Source: Plasmodium malariae
Lineage: Eukaryota; Apicomplexa; Aconoidasida; Haemosporida; Plasmodiidae
NCBI RefSeq assembly: GCF_900090045.1
Contig: NW_021638300.1
Span: forward strand, 1-64,000
Length of the DNA stretch: 64,000 nucleotides
Direction of reading: 5' to 3'
The notes beneath the pieces are model-generated. The model ran no database searches. It was given only the letters and a program-made list of their open reading frames with translations, and was not told the origin of the DNA. Positions 12,075 to 26,400 of this stretch are shown one piece after another. The position numbers and the translations under genes are program-made. Positions within the stretch are counted from its first letter, which is position 1; every line of letters begins with the position of its first letter.

Positions 12075-14667
12075 ATGGAAAATTGTATACCTAAGGTAAT
12101 ATTCATTTTTTTTTTATACAATTATATTCATACATAAATTATTTATTTATAATAAAATATGTTACAGTGCAACTAACGTAATACTTAATACTTAGGTAAT
12201 TTTTAATAATTCTTTTAAATTCAGAATTTCGCTCTTTCTGGATCGGCAGGATTTGGACTACAACACACACAACAATTTAGGACTATTAGAGCTCACATAC
12301 AAAATAAAACTAATTTCTTAAAAACGGCAAATAACGAAAATTCATTTAAAGAAGAATGCAAACAATTAGCTGATTTTCTAATTAAGAATATGTCTCCTCC
12401 TCTGTATACAAGCCAACGTATGTGGGAATCCTTATTAAAGTTTCATCTACATCAATACTTTAAGGATATAACTAATTATGGTGGATGCCCCATGATCTTA
12501 AAAAAAGAACATAAAGAACTTTTAGAATTAAAATATAAAGAAGAGGATTTTTGTAAAAAAAGAACTAGATATTTGAAGGAAATAGAGAACTTAAAAAAAA
12601 CTAACTCAGGTAAATGTGAAACTATATGTTTAAAAAAATGCAAAGCATATAATGCATGGATTATAGAGATGCAGAAGCAATTTGAAGAAAAGAGAAACCT
12701 CTTCGAAAGTTGTTACAAAAAAGGAAGTCCCAAAAAAAAATCAAAAAAACAAATCCCAGAACCAGTATGCAACATATTGGATCAGAATACATTTAAAGAA
12801 CTTTCTGAATGTATAACCCCGAATTCAGTAGAAACTACTGAAAGTTTACTTGAAACAGAAAGTAAAGGTTTAGAAACTCAAATTCAAAATACAGATCAAA
12901 TTATATCCAAATCTCACGTCCAACAAGAAACAGATGTGCAAGTTATACCCGAACATCAAACTGAAATTGAATCACATATTTCACCACAACCTCCACCAGA
13001 ACATATTAAAAGTGAAGTTTCAGAAATTAAACATTCAACTAAAGAAACTGAGGATTCACAATCTTTAGCAGATGCATCATTAGAAGCAGCTAATAGTTCT
13101 GAAGATGTACATGTAGCATCAGAAGTTACTGATGCATTACTCTCTCCAACTCTTCAAGACATACAATTATCTCCTGATCCTGAGAATACCCAGCCAACTG
13201 ATAAAGCATCGACATATACCTTAGCACGTAGTCCTCAAATATCCCATACTACAGGTATCACTAATTCTACTTATGTTTCTACATTTGAAATAACTATATT
13301 AAATAATATATACATATATATGTATAAAATACAATTATAGGTACGACATTAAATCCAAGTGATAAATATACATCATCTATTTTAATAAGCTTGGTAATTA
13401 TTATTATATTTTCTCTTTTTATTAAAGTAATATAATAATAAAGGCTTAAAAATATGAAAATCATTTATTTATTGTAATAGCTTATTTTATAAAAATGTTT
13501 TTCTTATACTATAGTTTGCTTTAACTGGAATATATAAAAAAAAAAAAGATAAGTAGAAGACATGTGAAATTTCTGAGATTGCTTGTACCTTCATTTTCTA
13601 ACAAGAAAAGTAAAATTTTTACGGATGATCCTTTAGAACACACAATATATGATGATGAAGAAATTATAAAAAAAATAAAAATAAATGAACTTACAAAAAA
13701 TGTAAATTTATCAAAGCGAACAAGAGACAGATCCAAAATCATAGTAGAAGTACATATGGAAGTACTCGAAGAATTCAGAAATAAAGAATGGGAAAACATC
13801 CAAGACGAATTTTTAGAAATATGCATAGATGAGTTCACAAAAGAGGATAATATAACCTTTCCTAATTTAATTGATGATGATCTAATAATAGAAAATATTA
13901 AATGTATAAGTGATATTAAAAAACAAAATATTCTATGGAATAAATGGATACAAAGACATAGAAATCTTTCTCAAAATCTTAAAAAAGACGATTGGTTTAA
14001 TAATTTGAAGGATGAATGGAAAAGAGAAGTATCTTACATACAAGAAATGGAAGAAATAAAAAATAAATCTTCAAATGAAAATCAAAAGGTTTCATTTTTA
14101 GAAAGGGAAAAAGATATATGGAGACAGTGGATATCAAAAAAGGGTATGATTATACAACAACATCTTGATCAGTACTGGAATAATGGATTAGCGCAGGAGT
14201 TGCAGAATATCTCAGATGAATATGTAAATGAAGATACTAAAAATTATGTATCACTATTAAATGTAGAAGAATTGAACCACAAAGAAAATAATGAAGAATT
14301 ATATAAATATATAAAAAAAAAATTATTAACAAAGCTTTGTATTCTCGTGCTTATAGCAGTATTAGAAGAATGTAAAAAGGAGGTAAACCTTGAAAATAGG
14401 GAATCGTATTTGGATAGATTCATAAATGAATGGAAGGGAGAAGGATATTCAAGTAAAAAACAAGAAATTACAGAAATTATAATTGAATATAATAACAATG
14501 ATATAGAAAATAAAAGAAATGAGGAATTTGATGCTCATACATGGAAAGATTGTTTCAGAAATGAGATAGACGATTGGATAAGAGAAGATGACTTATATGC
14601 AAATTATATAGTTAGTGATAGAACAGTAGACAAATCGGATGAAATAGCAGAAAAACCGTTTCTATAA
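12075..14667 (+). CDS. STP1: STP1 family protein (copy B), frameshifted in exon 4
   Basis: Four exons: 12075-12095 (MENCIPK), 12225-13254, 13341-13426 and 13515-14667, all with GT/AG borders and compatible phases. The ectodomain (about residues 8-350) carries the signature YGGCPMILKKEHKELLELKY, scattered cysteines (CETICLKKCKAYNAW) and a long Ser/Thr/Glu-rich, probably disordered region. Exon 3 gives the single membrane span SSILISLVIIIIFSLFIK (about 362-379). Exon 4 encodes a cytoplasmic part of about 380 residues beginning with basic KKKK..RR, then VKFLRLLVPSF, with repeated Trp signatures (LWNKW, DDWFNN, IWRQW, DDWIRED) like the SURFIN/STP1 intracellular Trp-rich modules. A run of 12 A (13536-13547) puts exon 4 out of frame: as written, translation stops after FALTGIYKKKKR, just past the membrane. 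A run of 11 A would keep the frame to 14667. It may be a pseudogene, a homopolymer sequencing error or a slippage site. Confidence 0.85.
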
Positions 14668-17540
14668 ATTCATAGGTATACTTCCATAATATATTTAAAT
14701 GATATTTAAGAAAAAAAGCTATTAATGAAAAATATTATTTAAATTTTTTAATGTCTCTAGATAATAAAGAAAATGAATATAAAGTAATAAAGAGAAAAAA
14801 AAATTCATTAAATATGAGGTTTGAAATTGAAGCACTTCAAATATATTACAATTATATGTACATTTTTTATTTTTGTAATATTATCCATTAAAACAATATA
14901 TTAATACTTGTTTCAATAAAAGTAATAAGATATTAATATACCTATACAAAAATGCAGTTAATATTAATATTTTCAGAAAATGTTAAACTTGGAAATAATT
15001 ATAATTTGGAATAAGGAAACAAAACAAAATAAATAAATTGTAACACTATTCTTGAATTAATACAATATTATTACAAAAATTTCTGTAATTTCATTTTATC
15101 CTATTACTTCATAATATGTAGTTATTTTCACATTTAGAAATATATTTATTTGTATTTTTTTTACATTCCCATAGTTCGACCGTTTGATGTTTTAATTTAT
15201 ATAAAGATTTTGTTCATAAAAAAAAAAAAAAGGAAAAAAACTCCTTATAGAAACATAATGATAATTTACAGGAAATTTATATTATAAGTTACATTAAAGA
15301 AAAATGTATGCTATATACTTAATGGAAACATCTTAATCTGTTATGAGTTAATTGATGTTTGTATATTAATAGCGTTTATTTATTGTATATCTTTAAACAT
15401 TTATCTGTTAGATATATTTGTGTTCTTTTAATTTATTTATTTTTTCTCCACATTAAAAAATTATATTTAAAAATTCCATTTCTTTATGACGAAATTCATT
15501 TTTTCCATAATATATATGGCATAATAAACGAAACACATTCACATATATATATATAAATATATATATTGATAAAAAGAATGTTTTTCCATTCATAGGAAAA
15601 TAGTAAAAATATAGCATAAATCATTTTGGTTTATAATTTACTACAACTCTGGGAGCCATTCTCAATTAGGAAGTGTTATATAATGATATTTCTAAAGGAT
15701 TGTATTATTTATTGTATTACTTATAAATTGCTAAAATGTAAAATAATTATTATTAATGATTTATAAAATATTATTAAAAATATCAACTTTATAGTAAATC
15801 ATGGAAATGATATATCAAATCCATTTTTCAATATTATTATTCATTTGCCATGCTATGCTACGTTATATAAATATATTTTATGATATTATCATTTTATGTT
15901 CTCACTAAAACATGATATTAATTAATTTTTAACTAAATACTCACTTTTAAATTTAATAAGTTAATTTTTCCTTTTAAAATATAAATCCCTTTTTACCTTG
16001 TGCATATTTCAACAACCATAAAAAGTTTGGTACCCATATTTTTTATAATATTTTACTTCCTATTAGAAAAATTTTTTTTTAAAATTATTCTGAAAATATT
16101 AATTTAAATTTTTTAAAATTACAATTCTTAATATATATTAATAAATAAAAAATATTTTTATTATAAAATTTTATTAATATAACAAATAATATTCCTGTTA
16201 TTAACGTATAATAGTAAAAAATTATACAAGCAAACTGTTATTCCGTTTTCTTTAGAATTATTAAAATTCATACCAAAGAGATATATAATAATTTTTTCTT
16301 AGGATATTTCATTAAATTTATTCTTATATTTTAATATCAGAAATATTCTATCAGTAAAAAAATTAAATAATAAAAATATGTAAATAATGTTTCTTTTAAT
16401 TAAACAAATTGTGTGAAAAATAATGGCAAGCATCATAATTTTTTTTTTAGAACTTCGTTTATTAATAAAAAAAAATTGTACAAAAAATATAAAATATGAA
16501 GCTAAAAATAAAATAAAAAAATGAAACAATAATTAACATAAAAAAAGAAATAATTAAGAAAGTTTAAAAAATTAAGATATAAAGTAAAAAGAGAATAAAA
16601 ATAAAAAACGAAGAAGAATATATATAATACATAAAATAAATTCAGAAAATAATAGAACGATTAGAAAAATAAAAAACAAAATTAAAAAAACTCCTAAAAT
16701 TTTGAAAAAAAGTGTAAAAAAACCTAAGGAAAATATAATCCATTTTAAATGTTGAAAAGTTTTTTTTTAATTCCTTATTATTATTCTCTGTATAATTGTC
16801 AATTATGTTTAAACATAATTTAAGTATAAATTCAATATTGTAATTTTTATTTTTTTGTATTTTTTTCTAATTTAATTTTTATCTTCATTTCTAAATTATT
16901 ATATTTATTATATTCACATAATTACGCAGAATAATATTTTCATAAAAAAAAAATTATAATAACAAGAATGTTAATAAAGAGGTAAGGTATTTATTAATAA
17001 AACATATATGGATAATATTGATGATATACTTATATGTTAAAAAGTAACGAATTGGATTACTTATCATAACGCTTGAAATTTTATCTTTCTATCTATCTAT
17101 ATATATATATATATACATATACATGTTTAGTTTAAGTTTTACAATAATCCTATATTTTATTATTATTTATATTTTAAAATTAAATATTTAAAAAAAAAAT
17201 AATAAAAAATATAATTAAATATTATTAAAATATTGTAAGATGACACAGGTACATAAATAAATATTTAATTACATTTAAGTAAATATAGGTGTTTCTCTAT
17301 AGAATTGTTTTAACCTTATTATAAAAATTATAATACTTAATTTTTTGGATCCATATTTTTTTCATTGAAAAATTTTTATTTTATTATTTTTTTTAAATAG
17401 TAATTTAAATACTTTTTGTAAACCATTTTCTCATGTTCCGCGTTATTTTTATACTTATTATTTTAGAGTTCATGCTTTTGTAATTTAATATATTTTATTG
17501 AAAGATAAATAATATAATATAAAACTATAAAATATTTAAG
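14668..17540. other. Intergenic region between STP1 copy B and the Trp-rich antigen gene
   Basis: No gene was found. A purine-rich, A-rich plus-strand stretch at about 16500-16740 contains many stops in all frames and gives no recognisable protein. A TATC/TA microsatellite lies at 17081-17126, and the last 400 bases must hold the promoter and 5' leader of the downstream gene. The plus-strand reading frame at 15359-15556 is Tyr/Ile/Leu/Phe-rich and looks like spacer. Confidence 0.6.
17081..17126. repeat. TATC/TA microsatellite
   Basis: A TTTATCTTTCTATC start runs into uninterrupted TA dinucleotides and ends in ACATATACATG. It lies about 0.4 kb upstream of the tryptophan-rich antigen gene and is likely to vary in length between isolates. 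Confidence 0.8.
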
Positions 17541-18522
17541 ATGAAATCAATACTCCTTTTTGTATTAGCGTCCGCTATTATATTTAAATTATCTTCTACC
17601 TCTGAAAATGTTAATGGTTGCTGTAGTGGGGTAATATAAAATATTTCAAATAAATATATTTAAATTTTAGTTAATTCTACCTAAAAATTATGTTAATATA
17701 AAAAACATATATTCTTTTTTATATTTTATTTAGATATTTACTGGAAAAACAAAACCTGCACTTTGTAAATCTTATACTACTTCTGAAGATATGCCAATAG
17801 CATATTTAAGACAAACGATAGAGAAAAACATTCTATCAGAATCACGTAAAACATTTGATTGGGAATTATGGCTGAGAAAACAGAAAAAAGAAATGATAGA
17901 CGATTTTGAAAAGGAACATGCTGCATGGTTAAAAAACAAAAATGAAGCATTTAATAATTTTTTAAACAGATTAGAGGAAAAATGGTCCCATTATAATCCC
18001 AGAATGCACGAAGAATATCAGACAGATCTTTATGATGTATGTTCTAACTGGAGTGACGATGAATGGATAGAGTGGTTCAGAACACGTGGATTAGATTATA
18101 TAATATCAGATTTTGAAAGTTGGTTCAACGAAAATATATCCTCTTACAATAAAATTATGACATCCAAATTGATTAACTGGAGTAAAACGAAGAAATATAA
18201 ATGGAATTCAGATCCATATAGATTTTACGAAGAGCGTTATTGGGTACATTGGAATGAAAAAGCATTACATGAAGATCCAGATATTTATATAAAAGTTTCA
18301 TCCTTTTTATATTGGGTAAAAAGAAGAAAAAATGAAAAGAAACAGTGGGACCTTTTAATTAAGCGTATTGATAAAAAATATGTAGATAACAATAACCCAA
18401 AGTTGACACAGTGGTGCATAAAAACTATGGGGGCTTATAATAATTGGTTAACATCCTTTTATATAAATTGGATAGAAAATAAATACTGGAATTGGTGGAT
18501 TATAGAAAAAAAGATGAAATAG
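17541..18522 (+). CDS. Tryptophan-rich antigen (TRAg / Pv-fam-a type)
   Basis: Exon 1 (17541-17630) encodes a signal peptide, MKSILLFVLASAIIF, followed by SSTSENVNGCCSG. An intron (17631-17733, GTAATA…TTTAG) separates it from exon 2 (17734-18522), giving 292 residues. About 20 tryptophans are spread through exon 2 in the family pattern: FDWELWLRKQK near the start of the domain, then AAWLKN, EKWSHYNP, SNWSDDEWIEWF, ESWFNE, YWVHWNEK, QWCIK and a Trp-rich end NKYWNWWII. This two-exon, signal-peptide-plus-Trp-rich-domain form defines the family. P. vivax members are merozoite or infected-cell surface antigens, several of which bind red cells. The frame is intact and the length is typical for the family. 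It is the only undamaged plus-strand gene here and sits about 2.9 kb after STP1 copy B. Which member it is cannot be told by eye. Confidence 0.92.
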
Positions 18523-21500
18523 ACTTGTGAATAAAAATAATAAATATTATATAAAAATGAACGGAACGTAATTACAAAATTTTCTTCTATTTAATTTCCA
18601 AGGTGGATATTTCATCATGCAAAAATGAAGGCTAGGAGACAGAAAAATATGCATAATGAAAAATATATAAAATAGAGATTTATAAGTTAACTATTTTTCA
18701 TTATAGAGCCATGTGAAGTGAATATCTTATATTTTTCTTAAAGGAAGAAGATGACTATTCTAAAAAAAAAAAAGTAGAATAAAAATAAAGCTCGATCACT
18801 GAAAACAAAAATTGAAGAGGGTAGTGTTTACATTTGAAAAATCACATTAACTCAAAACATAGAATACTTATATAATGGTAAATGTAATTTTTGAAACCTA
18901 AATAAAAAATCACCATTTATTTTTAAATTTATTAGCATTTATTGTATTTGTGTTTAAATAGTGTTTATTTTTTTACATTTATTTTTGGTTATAGAATTTT
19001 TTTAGTATATGTAAAATATAATATTTTAAAAAAGGACTTTTGTTATTTTCTTGTAAGTCATAAAAATAATTTAATATTTATAATTATATATACCATTATG
19101 CGTTTTTATTACACAAATAATTCTTAGTTATTACTATATTTATTTCCATATATCATAATCATACTTCTATAATTAGTATATCTCATATAATTAAACACTT
19201 TTCTTTATATTTAAATTTATTAGTGAGAATATAAACATTTCATTCTACAGTTAATATTAAAAAAAAAGAGTATATAAATCCACATTTGAATAAATTTTTT
19301 TATCTCATTAATATTAAAAAAAAATTGAATAAAAAAAAGCGTACTTTGCACTATATAACATGAGCTTTGTTTAATTTATAAAAGTATTTATATAAATTAC
19401 CCTCAATTTATTGACTTAAAGGTTATTATATTTTTATTAGATAAATAAGATTTAATAATCATTTTTAATCATAATGTTTCACATTATGACATTTAATAAT
19501 ATTATTCAAAATTATATGTATGAAGTTTTTGTATTATTTTATATAATATAAATTGAAAGGATTACACGCTATATATTTAACTATTATTATAAAGGATTAA
19601 AATATTTAAATACTTTCTAGTACATTTTTATGTTTATTTTATTTATTATACTTCTGGAAGATGGTTTTCAATTAAATATATTTTTTTTTTTCTACAGTCG
19701 CAGAGTTAATATATTATCTAAAATTTTATTATTTCCTTTTTTCTTCATTTCTTCTAATAAAGTATCCCTTTAAAAATATATTTCATTGTATTACCTCTTT
19801 ACATACAAATATATATCCTTTTTTTTTGTTTAATTTTTAATAACAAAAAATAAAAGGTACTAATTTTCCCTTTTTTTTGGCATTATCAACATATATTGTA
19901 ACTCAATATTCCATATTAACGAAAAATTAAAAATTATATAATTTAACAAATATAGAAATATGTTCGTAGACAAAACATACATATCTTAAATTCACTTATA
20001 TACATGTCAAATATTAAGAATATAATACGTGCGATAGATAGTATTCTATGAGAATGGCCTACAATGATAACGTTTATATATTCGTATTGAAAAATTGACT
20101 GATAACTTGAAAACTATTCACAAAAAAGCAAAACAATGGAAAAATTAGTAGATAATTTACAAAAATTCTATCTACTTTAATATTTCGAGACTACAAAAAG
20201 AAGTAAATATGGATAAACTCTTTTATTTAATTAATAGAAGTATTCCTTTGTTAAGAAAAGGAAAAATAATAAACAATGGAATTTATAGCTAAATGAATAA
20301 GAAGCTTTGAATTAGAAAAAACATAGAGGTAAATCAAACAAGTGTTATATCTAAGAATAAATATTAAAACATTTATAAAATTTGCCTCTATTTAACTACT
20401 AAAGATGTTACGTTTCATGGTTTCATTATTTAGATTTTATGCTTAGGATTCTGTGCTTAAGTTTCGGATATTACATTATAATAACGCATGGAATAGACAC
20501 AATGAAATGGAACCCTGAAAAATGTGTTAATCAGTTATATTTTTCATTTAATATAAATCATAAATGTTCAATACATTAACATAAATTAGTATTATTTTAA
20601 AAAAATTTTAAATAAATGGATTTATAATAACGCTTATATAAAATCTTCATAATTAGAACAAAATACAATAGTTATTTAGTAGACACTAAAATATGCATAT
20701 AATTATCACTATAATAATAGTATAATATAATAATTCTTTACAAAAGATCATCGAAAAAAAAAACAAATTAACTATATTACACAAAAAAAAACGTATAAGA
20801 TATATTATCCATACAATAAGTATTTAATTATTATTAATTCAACAACTGTGTTACACTATATACTTCAAAAATTTAATATATGAAATGTATATAATATTGA
20901 TATATAAAAGTTATAGCAAGGAAATTTTCACGAAATAAAATCTAATTTTCGAAATACCTAAGCCAAAATTAATTAATAATACTTATATCACTAGAAAAAT
21001 ATACATAATCTATTGAGTTTATATATTTCTACTTTGTAACTATCCTTTCAAATGCTTGGATATATATCTTCTTCTATAAATATTCATCCATGAATGTAAT
21101 TAATAAAATAATATAATATATAAACAAAATATAGGTGATTAAGTGATTTATAAATATTAACACTTAATGTGTTTAATGTAAACATGAATTATAATTTATT
21201 TTACTAGTCAATAATTATAAAAAATGTTATATATATTATTGTTATATCATTGTTAATTTGAAAACATTAATTATATTTTCTGATTCTATTTTCTCTAATT
21301 ACTAATCAAAATTAGATGTATTATTATTTTAAAATATTAATACAATAAGAATACAATAATATTGTAGCAAATTAACAAAACGATTATATAACTTTAGAAC
21401 ATCTACATACAATAAAACATGACTACTTTTATATTCATTTTCAGTAACAAATTATATATATTTATATACCTCAATTATTCCATCTGATATAAAAATTTTA

Positions 21501-22514
21501 TATTCTCTTTATTTATAGTATATTGTTAATTATTACATTCTAAATAAATGAAAATATTACCTATTAATATCTGTTTAAAACTAATTCACAAATTTAACTT
21601 TTCAATGATATAAAAAATAAAATAAATATATAATATATTTATATAATACCAAAATAATATATATTAAAATAATTTATAAAAAATAGAATCAACAATACAA
21701 TCAGGGATTATAATAATATAATAGTTAGTTTTTACTTTTCAATAATTACGAAGTTTCATAATGCAAAAATTATAAAACAATCATAAATTTTTCATATTTA
21801 AAAAGGATATTATTTTATTATATATTTTTATTTTAATAATTATGTAATAAGAAAAACACCAAAAGACTTATAAGAATATTTTTTAGATAAATATATTTTC
21901 CTACATATAGCTCATATAAAATATTATATAAAATAAATAATAATAATGTTTTTGTGCGAAAATATATCTCTATATATATTTCAATGCAAAATGGCGTGCT
22001 CACATAGTTTTATTATAAACTAAACAAAACATATTTATTGTTAATTTAAATCAAACCATATATTTTCTTTAATTACCTTAACAAATAATGATTTTATAAA
22101 AAAATAAGTTACAGAATAGAAAACATTAATTGTTAATTAAAATATAATTTATATGAGATATATAAAATTATACTAAAAATTCTACTATTTATTCATTTTG
22201 AAGCACAGACATATATTTTTCGCAGAAAACTATTTATATGTACAAGTATAATTATTATAATAATTATTTTTAGATAAACATAAATTATATGTTAAAACAA
22301 TGATAGGAAAAATTTTAAAGGTTCAACTTCACAAAAAAATATAGAACATATATTTATATTATTGTGTATTTAAAAGACGTGTTATATTCATGGATATTTT
22401 TAATATATTAGAAATTTTAAGGATGTTTATTAAGAATATAACTAAATATATTACAGATTTTACTTAAAATCAAAGACTGAATTACACAAAAATATACGTT
22501 TACTATTATTTATT
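18523..22514. other. Intergenic region between convergent Trp-rich antigen and fam-m genes
   Basis: This is the junction between the plus-strand genes and the minus-strand fam array, so both flanking genes end here. The first 300 bases (18600-18850) are A-rich with short charged runs (KEEDDYSKKKKVE) but no open frame; they may be 3' UTR or a gene remnant. A second coding-like stretch near 20020-20360 is listed separately. The remainder is ordinary AT-rich spacer. Confidence 0.55.
20020..20360 (+). pseudogene. Possible eroded coding stretch, family unknown
   Basis: Plus-strand fragments such as EKLTDNLKTIHKKAKQWKN and VNMDKLFYLINRSIPLLRKG are helical-looking and use a broad set of residues, unlike nearby spacer translations. 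They are split by stops (for example just after KQWKN) and frame changes, and no splice sites linking them were found. A decayed exported or Trp-containing protein exon is possible; I cannot name a family. Confidence 0.25.
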
Positions 22515-23410
22515 TTACTCAGTAATCAATTTAATTTTGCTATATTTTTCATTATTCCTTAAGATCTTACAAATTCCTGTTACAAGCAAAATTATCGATA
22601 TAACTATAAGTATACAAAATAATGTTAAAAATACATAAGCATTTGCTGTTTTCCCCCACTCTTTTACAAATCCACACAAAATTCTCCATATATTTTCTTC
22701 ACTAAGATTTTCCCATCCATTTTTGAAAAAATCTAATTTTCCTAATAAGGGTATTCCTATTGCAAACAAGTAAAAAATGATAAACATAGCAACTATATAT
22801 CCATAATTTTTAAATTTTATTTTTTTTAAAGCTACAGCACACATTCTCCTTTTTTTTTCAAGAAAATGTTCATAATCTTTTTTTTTAATCCATTTTTTTT
22901 CAAAATGGAAATGTTTTCCATCAAACATTCCATTATTAAAATCAATAACTTCTGTATAGAATTGAGCTTTGCTTAACGAATTTCTATTATATTCCTGTAT
23001 TTTTCCTTTGACTCCTTTTTCATTATTATACATATTTTTTTTTTCATATTCTCTATTATGTAATATATTTGCTTTAAAATCTGCAACATCTGAAATTTTG
23101 TCCCTACTATATTTTGTTAGTAATCTACAATTTCTTGTATCTAATTTTTCACAGGGATAGCAGTTCTTATCCAACAATTTGTTAAAAATGTTCTAAAAAA
23201 AAAAAAAAATAATAACGTAAATATTTATTATGTAAAGAATAAGTAATTAATACAAAGAAACAATATAAATAAAAATTACATACGAAATGTATGAATAAAT
23301 ATCCTTATATAAAATTATCATACTGCATCATGGTTGAAAAGGCATATCCAAAATAAAAGAATAGACGAAGCTACTTCAATAAATAAGAGTAACTCATTTT
23401 TCTGTTCCAT
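22515..23410 (-). CDS. fam-m protein
   Basis: Two exons on the minus strand: 23410-23324 (29 codons, MEQKNELLLFIEVASS… ending in FWICLFNHDA) and 23192-22515, giving 254 residues. Exon 1 is a signal peptide. Exon 2 begins NIFNKLLDKN and has the RxL export-type motif RLLTK at about 52-56; the fifth residue is Lys rather than the usual Glu/Asp/Gln. The fam-m hallmark MFDGKHFHFEKKWIKKKDY follows, then two membrane segments (about 160-179 and 215-237) and the typical end NNEKYSKIKLITE. fam-m proteins are reported as probable exported surface proteins with a predicted RH5-like fold; their function is unknown. The frame is intact. It pairs with the fam-l pseudogene upstream of it (to the right). The start is fixed by the MEQK signature and by phase with exon 2. 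Confidence 0.93.
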
Positions 23411-26400
23411 GATTTAGTTATATAATAGTCTGATATATTCACTAAGTAAAAATATTAAGAATAATATAATATACTTCTAGAGATAATATTGAAAAAAAAA
23501 AATTTTTAATTTAATTTTATTATTACTTCGTAAATAATTAAATTTATATAAATATAATACATGTTACCACATCCGTAAATAAATATAACTGGAAAAATAT
23601 ATCATATATTTTTATCTTAGTAAATTTCAAAAAAAAAATATGATTCATTAAAATAAATAATATTAATTCATTCATAAGTATTCAAAATATACAATTATTT
23701 AATGTAGTGCACTACGTAACTAATTTTTCCTTAAATCTTTTAAGAGTAAACTAATAGAAAAATATGCTATATATTATTACGTTGATAGAGTTCTTATACA
23801 ATAGAGAATATAGATAATATTTATATATGTATATTATATTTTTTTACATATTAAAACAATAATTGATAATTTTGAGGATGATATCTTATTAATAATTATA
23901 ACTCTACGATAATTATATATTGGGATAATTTGTTGTATTTTTCTTAGATAATACTAGTTATTATAACAATATAATAATAGCAATAATTGTAGTAATAAAC
24001 AAATATAGCAATATTCTGTATAAAATTTTTTATTAAATTATTTATAACGCCTTCATTAGTTACTACTTGAGCTCATGTGTTCCTTTATTATATATAATTT
24101 TTCCAAAAAATTAAGTTCATATTATTCCATCTAATCCATTAAGATACATATATTTAAAGGTAAATAAAGACAAAAAAAATTTTTATTCATTATAATATTT
24201 TAAAATATTATGTTCATTTAAGTTATATTAACCCCCATTTTTTCTAAATGAAACGTTTAATATATATAGATTTAATTTTTTTTATATTTTTTTAATTAAA
24301 TATATGTATTTATAACATATATTAACATAATAGAAAATAAAAGACAAAAAATGGAAATTAGGTGTAAATTTAATATATAAATATTATATGTAATTGTGTT
24401 CATTTTAAAATATTTCAAATAAAATATATTTACAAATAAGTTTTTTCAGTTTATAATATATATACAAAAAATAAGAAAAGATGATAGAATTATTTACTGA
24501 AATATATGATATAGTAAATTCTATGTTGAGAGTTTTAAAACTAACATATCATATTTTTATTTATTCTTTTACAAATAAATAATGTCAGTAATTTAATTTA
24601 GGGATATAATTTAAAAAATGAACATACATAAATATTGTTTCGTTAAAAATTTCATTACGAGTTAGGATGTTTTGTGTTTATATATTTCCCTTTCTTAATT
24701 ATTATATAAGAGAATCTAATACGTATATAAATGTTATCTAGAAAAAATATTATTGTAATCATCAATTATTAAACTATTTTTTTTTTTTTTCTAAAATATT
24801 ACTATTCAATTGAAACAATTAAGATATTATAAAAAAGTAAAAAAAATTAAAGTTAAAGTTCTACATATATATTTTAAAGAAACAGCTTATGAACAACATG
24901 ATTATTTTACTTTCATTGCTTAAAATCATTTGACGAGTTGTTAATTTATAAATGCTCTTAATTTTTTTAATTTTGTTGAAACTATAACAATTCTATTAAC
25001 TCTTTAACTTAGGTTAATATATCCATCTATATTATAAATTAACCAATTTTAATAACTTATAATAATTCATATATAACTTATTAAAAATATATCATATATA
25101 TAATGAAATCGTGCTAAATATTTATATGTACTAAGAATTTATCATGATTAAAAACGGTCATTGTTTCTACAAATTTTTTCAAAATTATTTCTTATTAATT
25201 ATTTATATACATATCTAAATTATTATGTTGTTCTAGAATTAAAGTATAGTTTGTAAACAGTTTTTATGCATTAAAATATGTTTAGTTTTATCCTAATTAA
25301 ATAAATACAAGGTGAATTATGGCTGTATATATATATCTTCCTATTAATTTTGCAATGTTTCTTGCATTCACTGTACAATCGATAACGTTTTCGTTACTGC
25401 ATTATACTAAATACATCATTTATTTTAATATATTGTTGTTCTAATAAATAATAATTTCAATAATGTACCTAATATAATGAAATTAATTTTTCTTCTTTAA
25501 ATATAATTTTTTTCTAAATAATAATAAAAATATACTTACATTTACAGCAGAAATTTAATCCATAACTTTTGAATAATATGCATTCTTCTATTATATTTCC
25601 TTTAAATGTTACATTTTTCCTCTTATACTCCTAGGAATTATACTTTAACAAATGCTTTACATTTTAATAATAAATTATGTTGATAAAATTTCATGATTTT
25701 ATTTATGTGCCTTTTATGATATAATGATTTATAATGTTTCTACAATTACATGTATCTATAAAGTTAATCCATTTGTTATACTATATGCTCAAATATTATA
25801 TAAGTTTATATGAATATATACAAGTAATTGAAAGAAAAAAAATGAACTTTTGTTAATTTTATTATTACAATTAATACTTGTTGCAATAGAACTGTTTATT
25901 TCCCTGAACACTGATTTTATATATATAATAATTTTAAACTATAAACGTTTCATATATGTATACTTTTTACATGATTGGATTATATCATATATTGTACTGA
26001 TAAAAACATTTTTATAGTGATTCATTAATATTAACATGATTCTTTATTTAGTTCATTCAAAATGTTATTTCGCTTGTATTAATACATTTTTCTGTTATAA
26101 AACTTACATATATAAAAGGATAAACTTCATAGTTTATTTTAAATAACATTACTTATATATATCAATACAACAATGTATATTCACTTAATTTCATTAAATA
26201 CAATACAAGACATATATTTACAATATAAAAACAGTAATACAATTTTTATAAATACTCCTATAAATAATAATTTTATTCTCGAGTATGAGAAAAAATAGAA
26301 AGTATAATTTCTTATAGTTCAAATATAAATTAAAGAAGGACTTCAATAAAATTATGTGAGTTATCCTATTATATTTTAATTATAACTCATAAACTTATAT

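Noticed and set aside
13521..14498. Minus-strand Ser/Phe-rich reading frames
   Set aside because: They are antisense shadows of STP1 exon 4.
16299..16529. 76-residue minus-strand reading frame rich in Phe and Ile
   Set aside because: Simple-sequence composition, no splice context and no counterpart elsewhere in the window.
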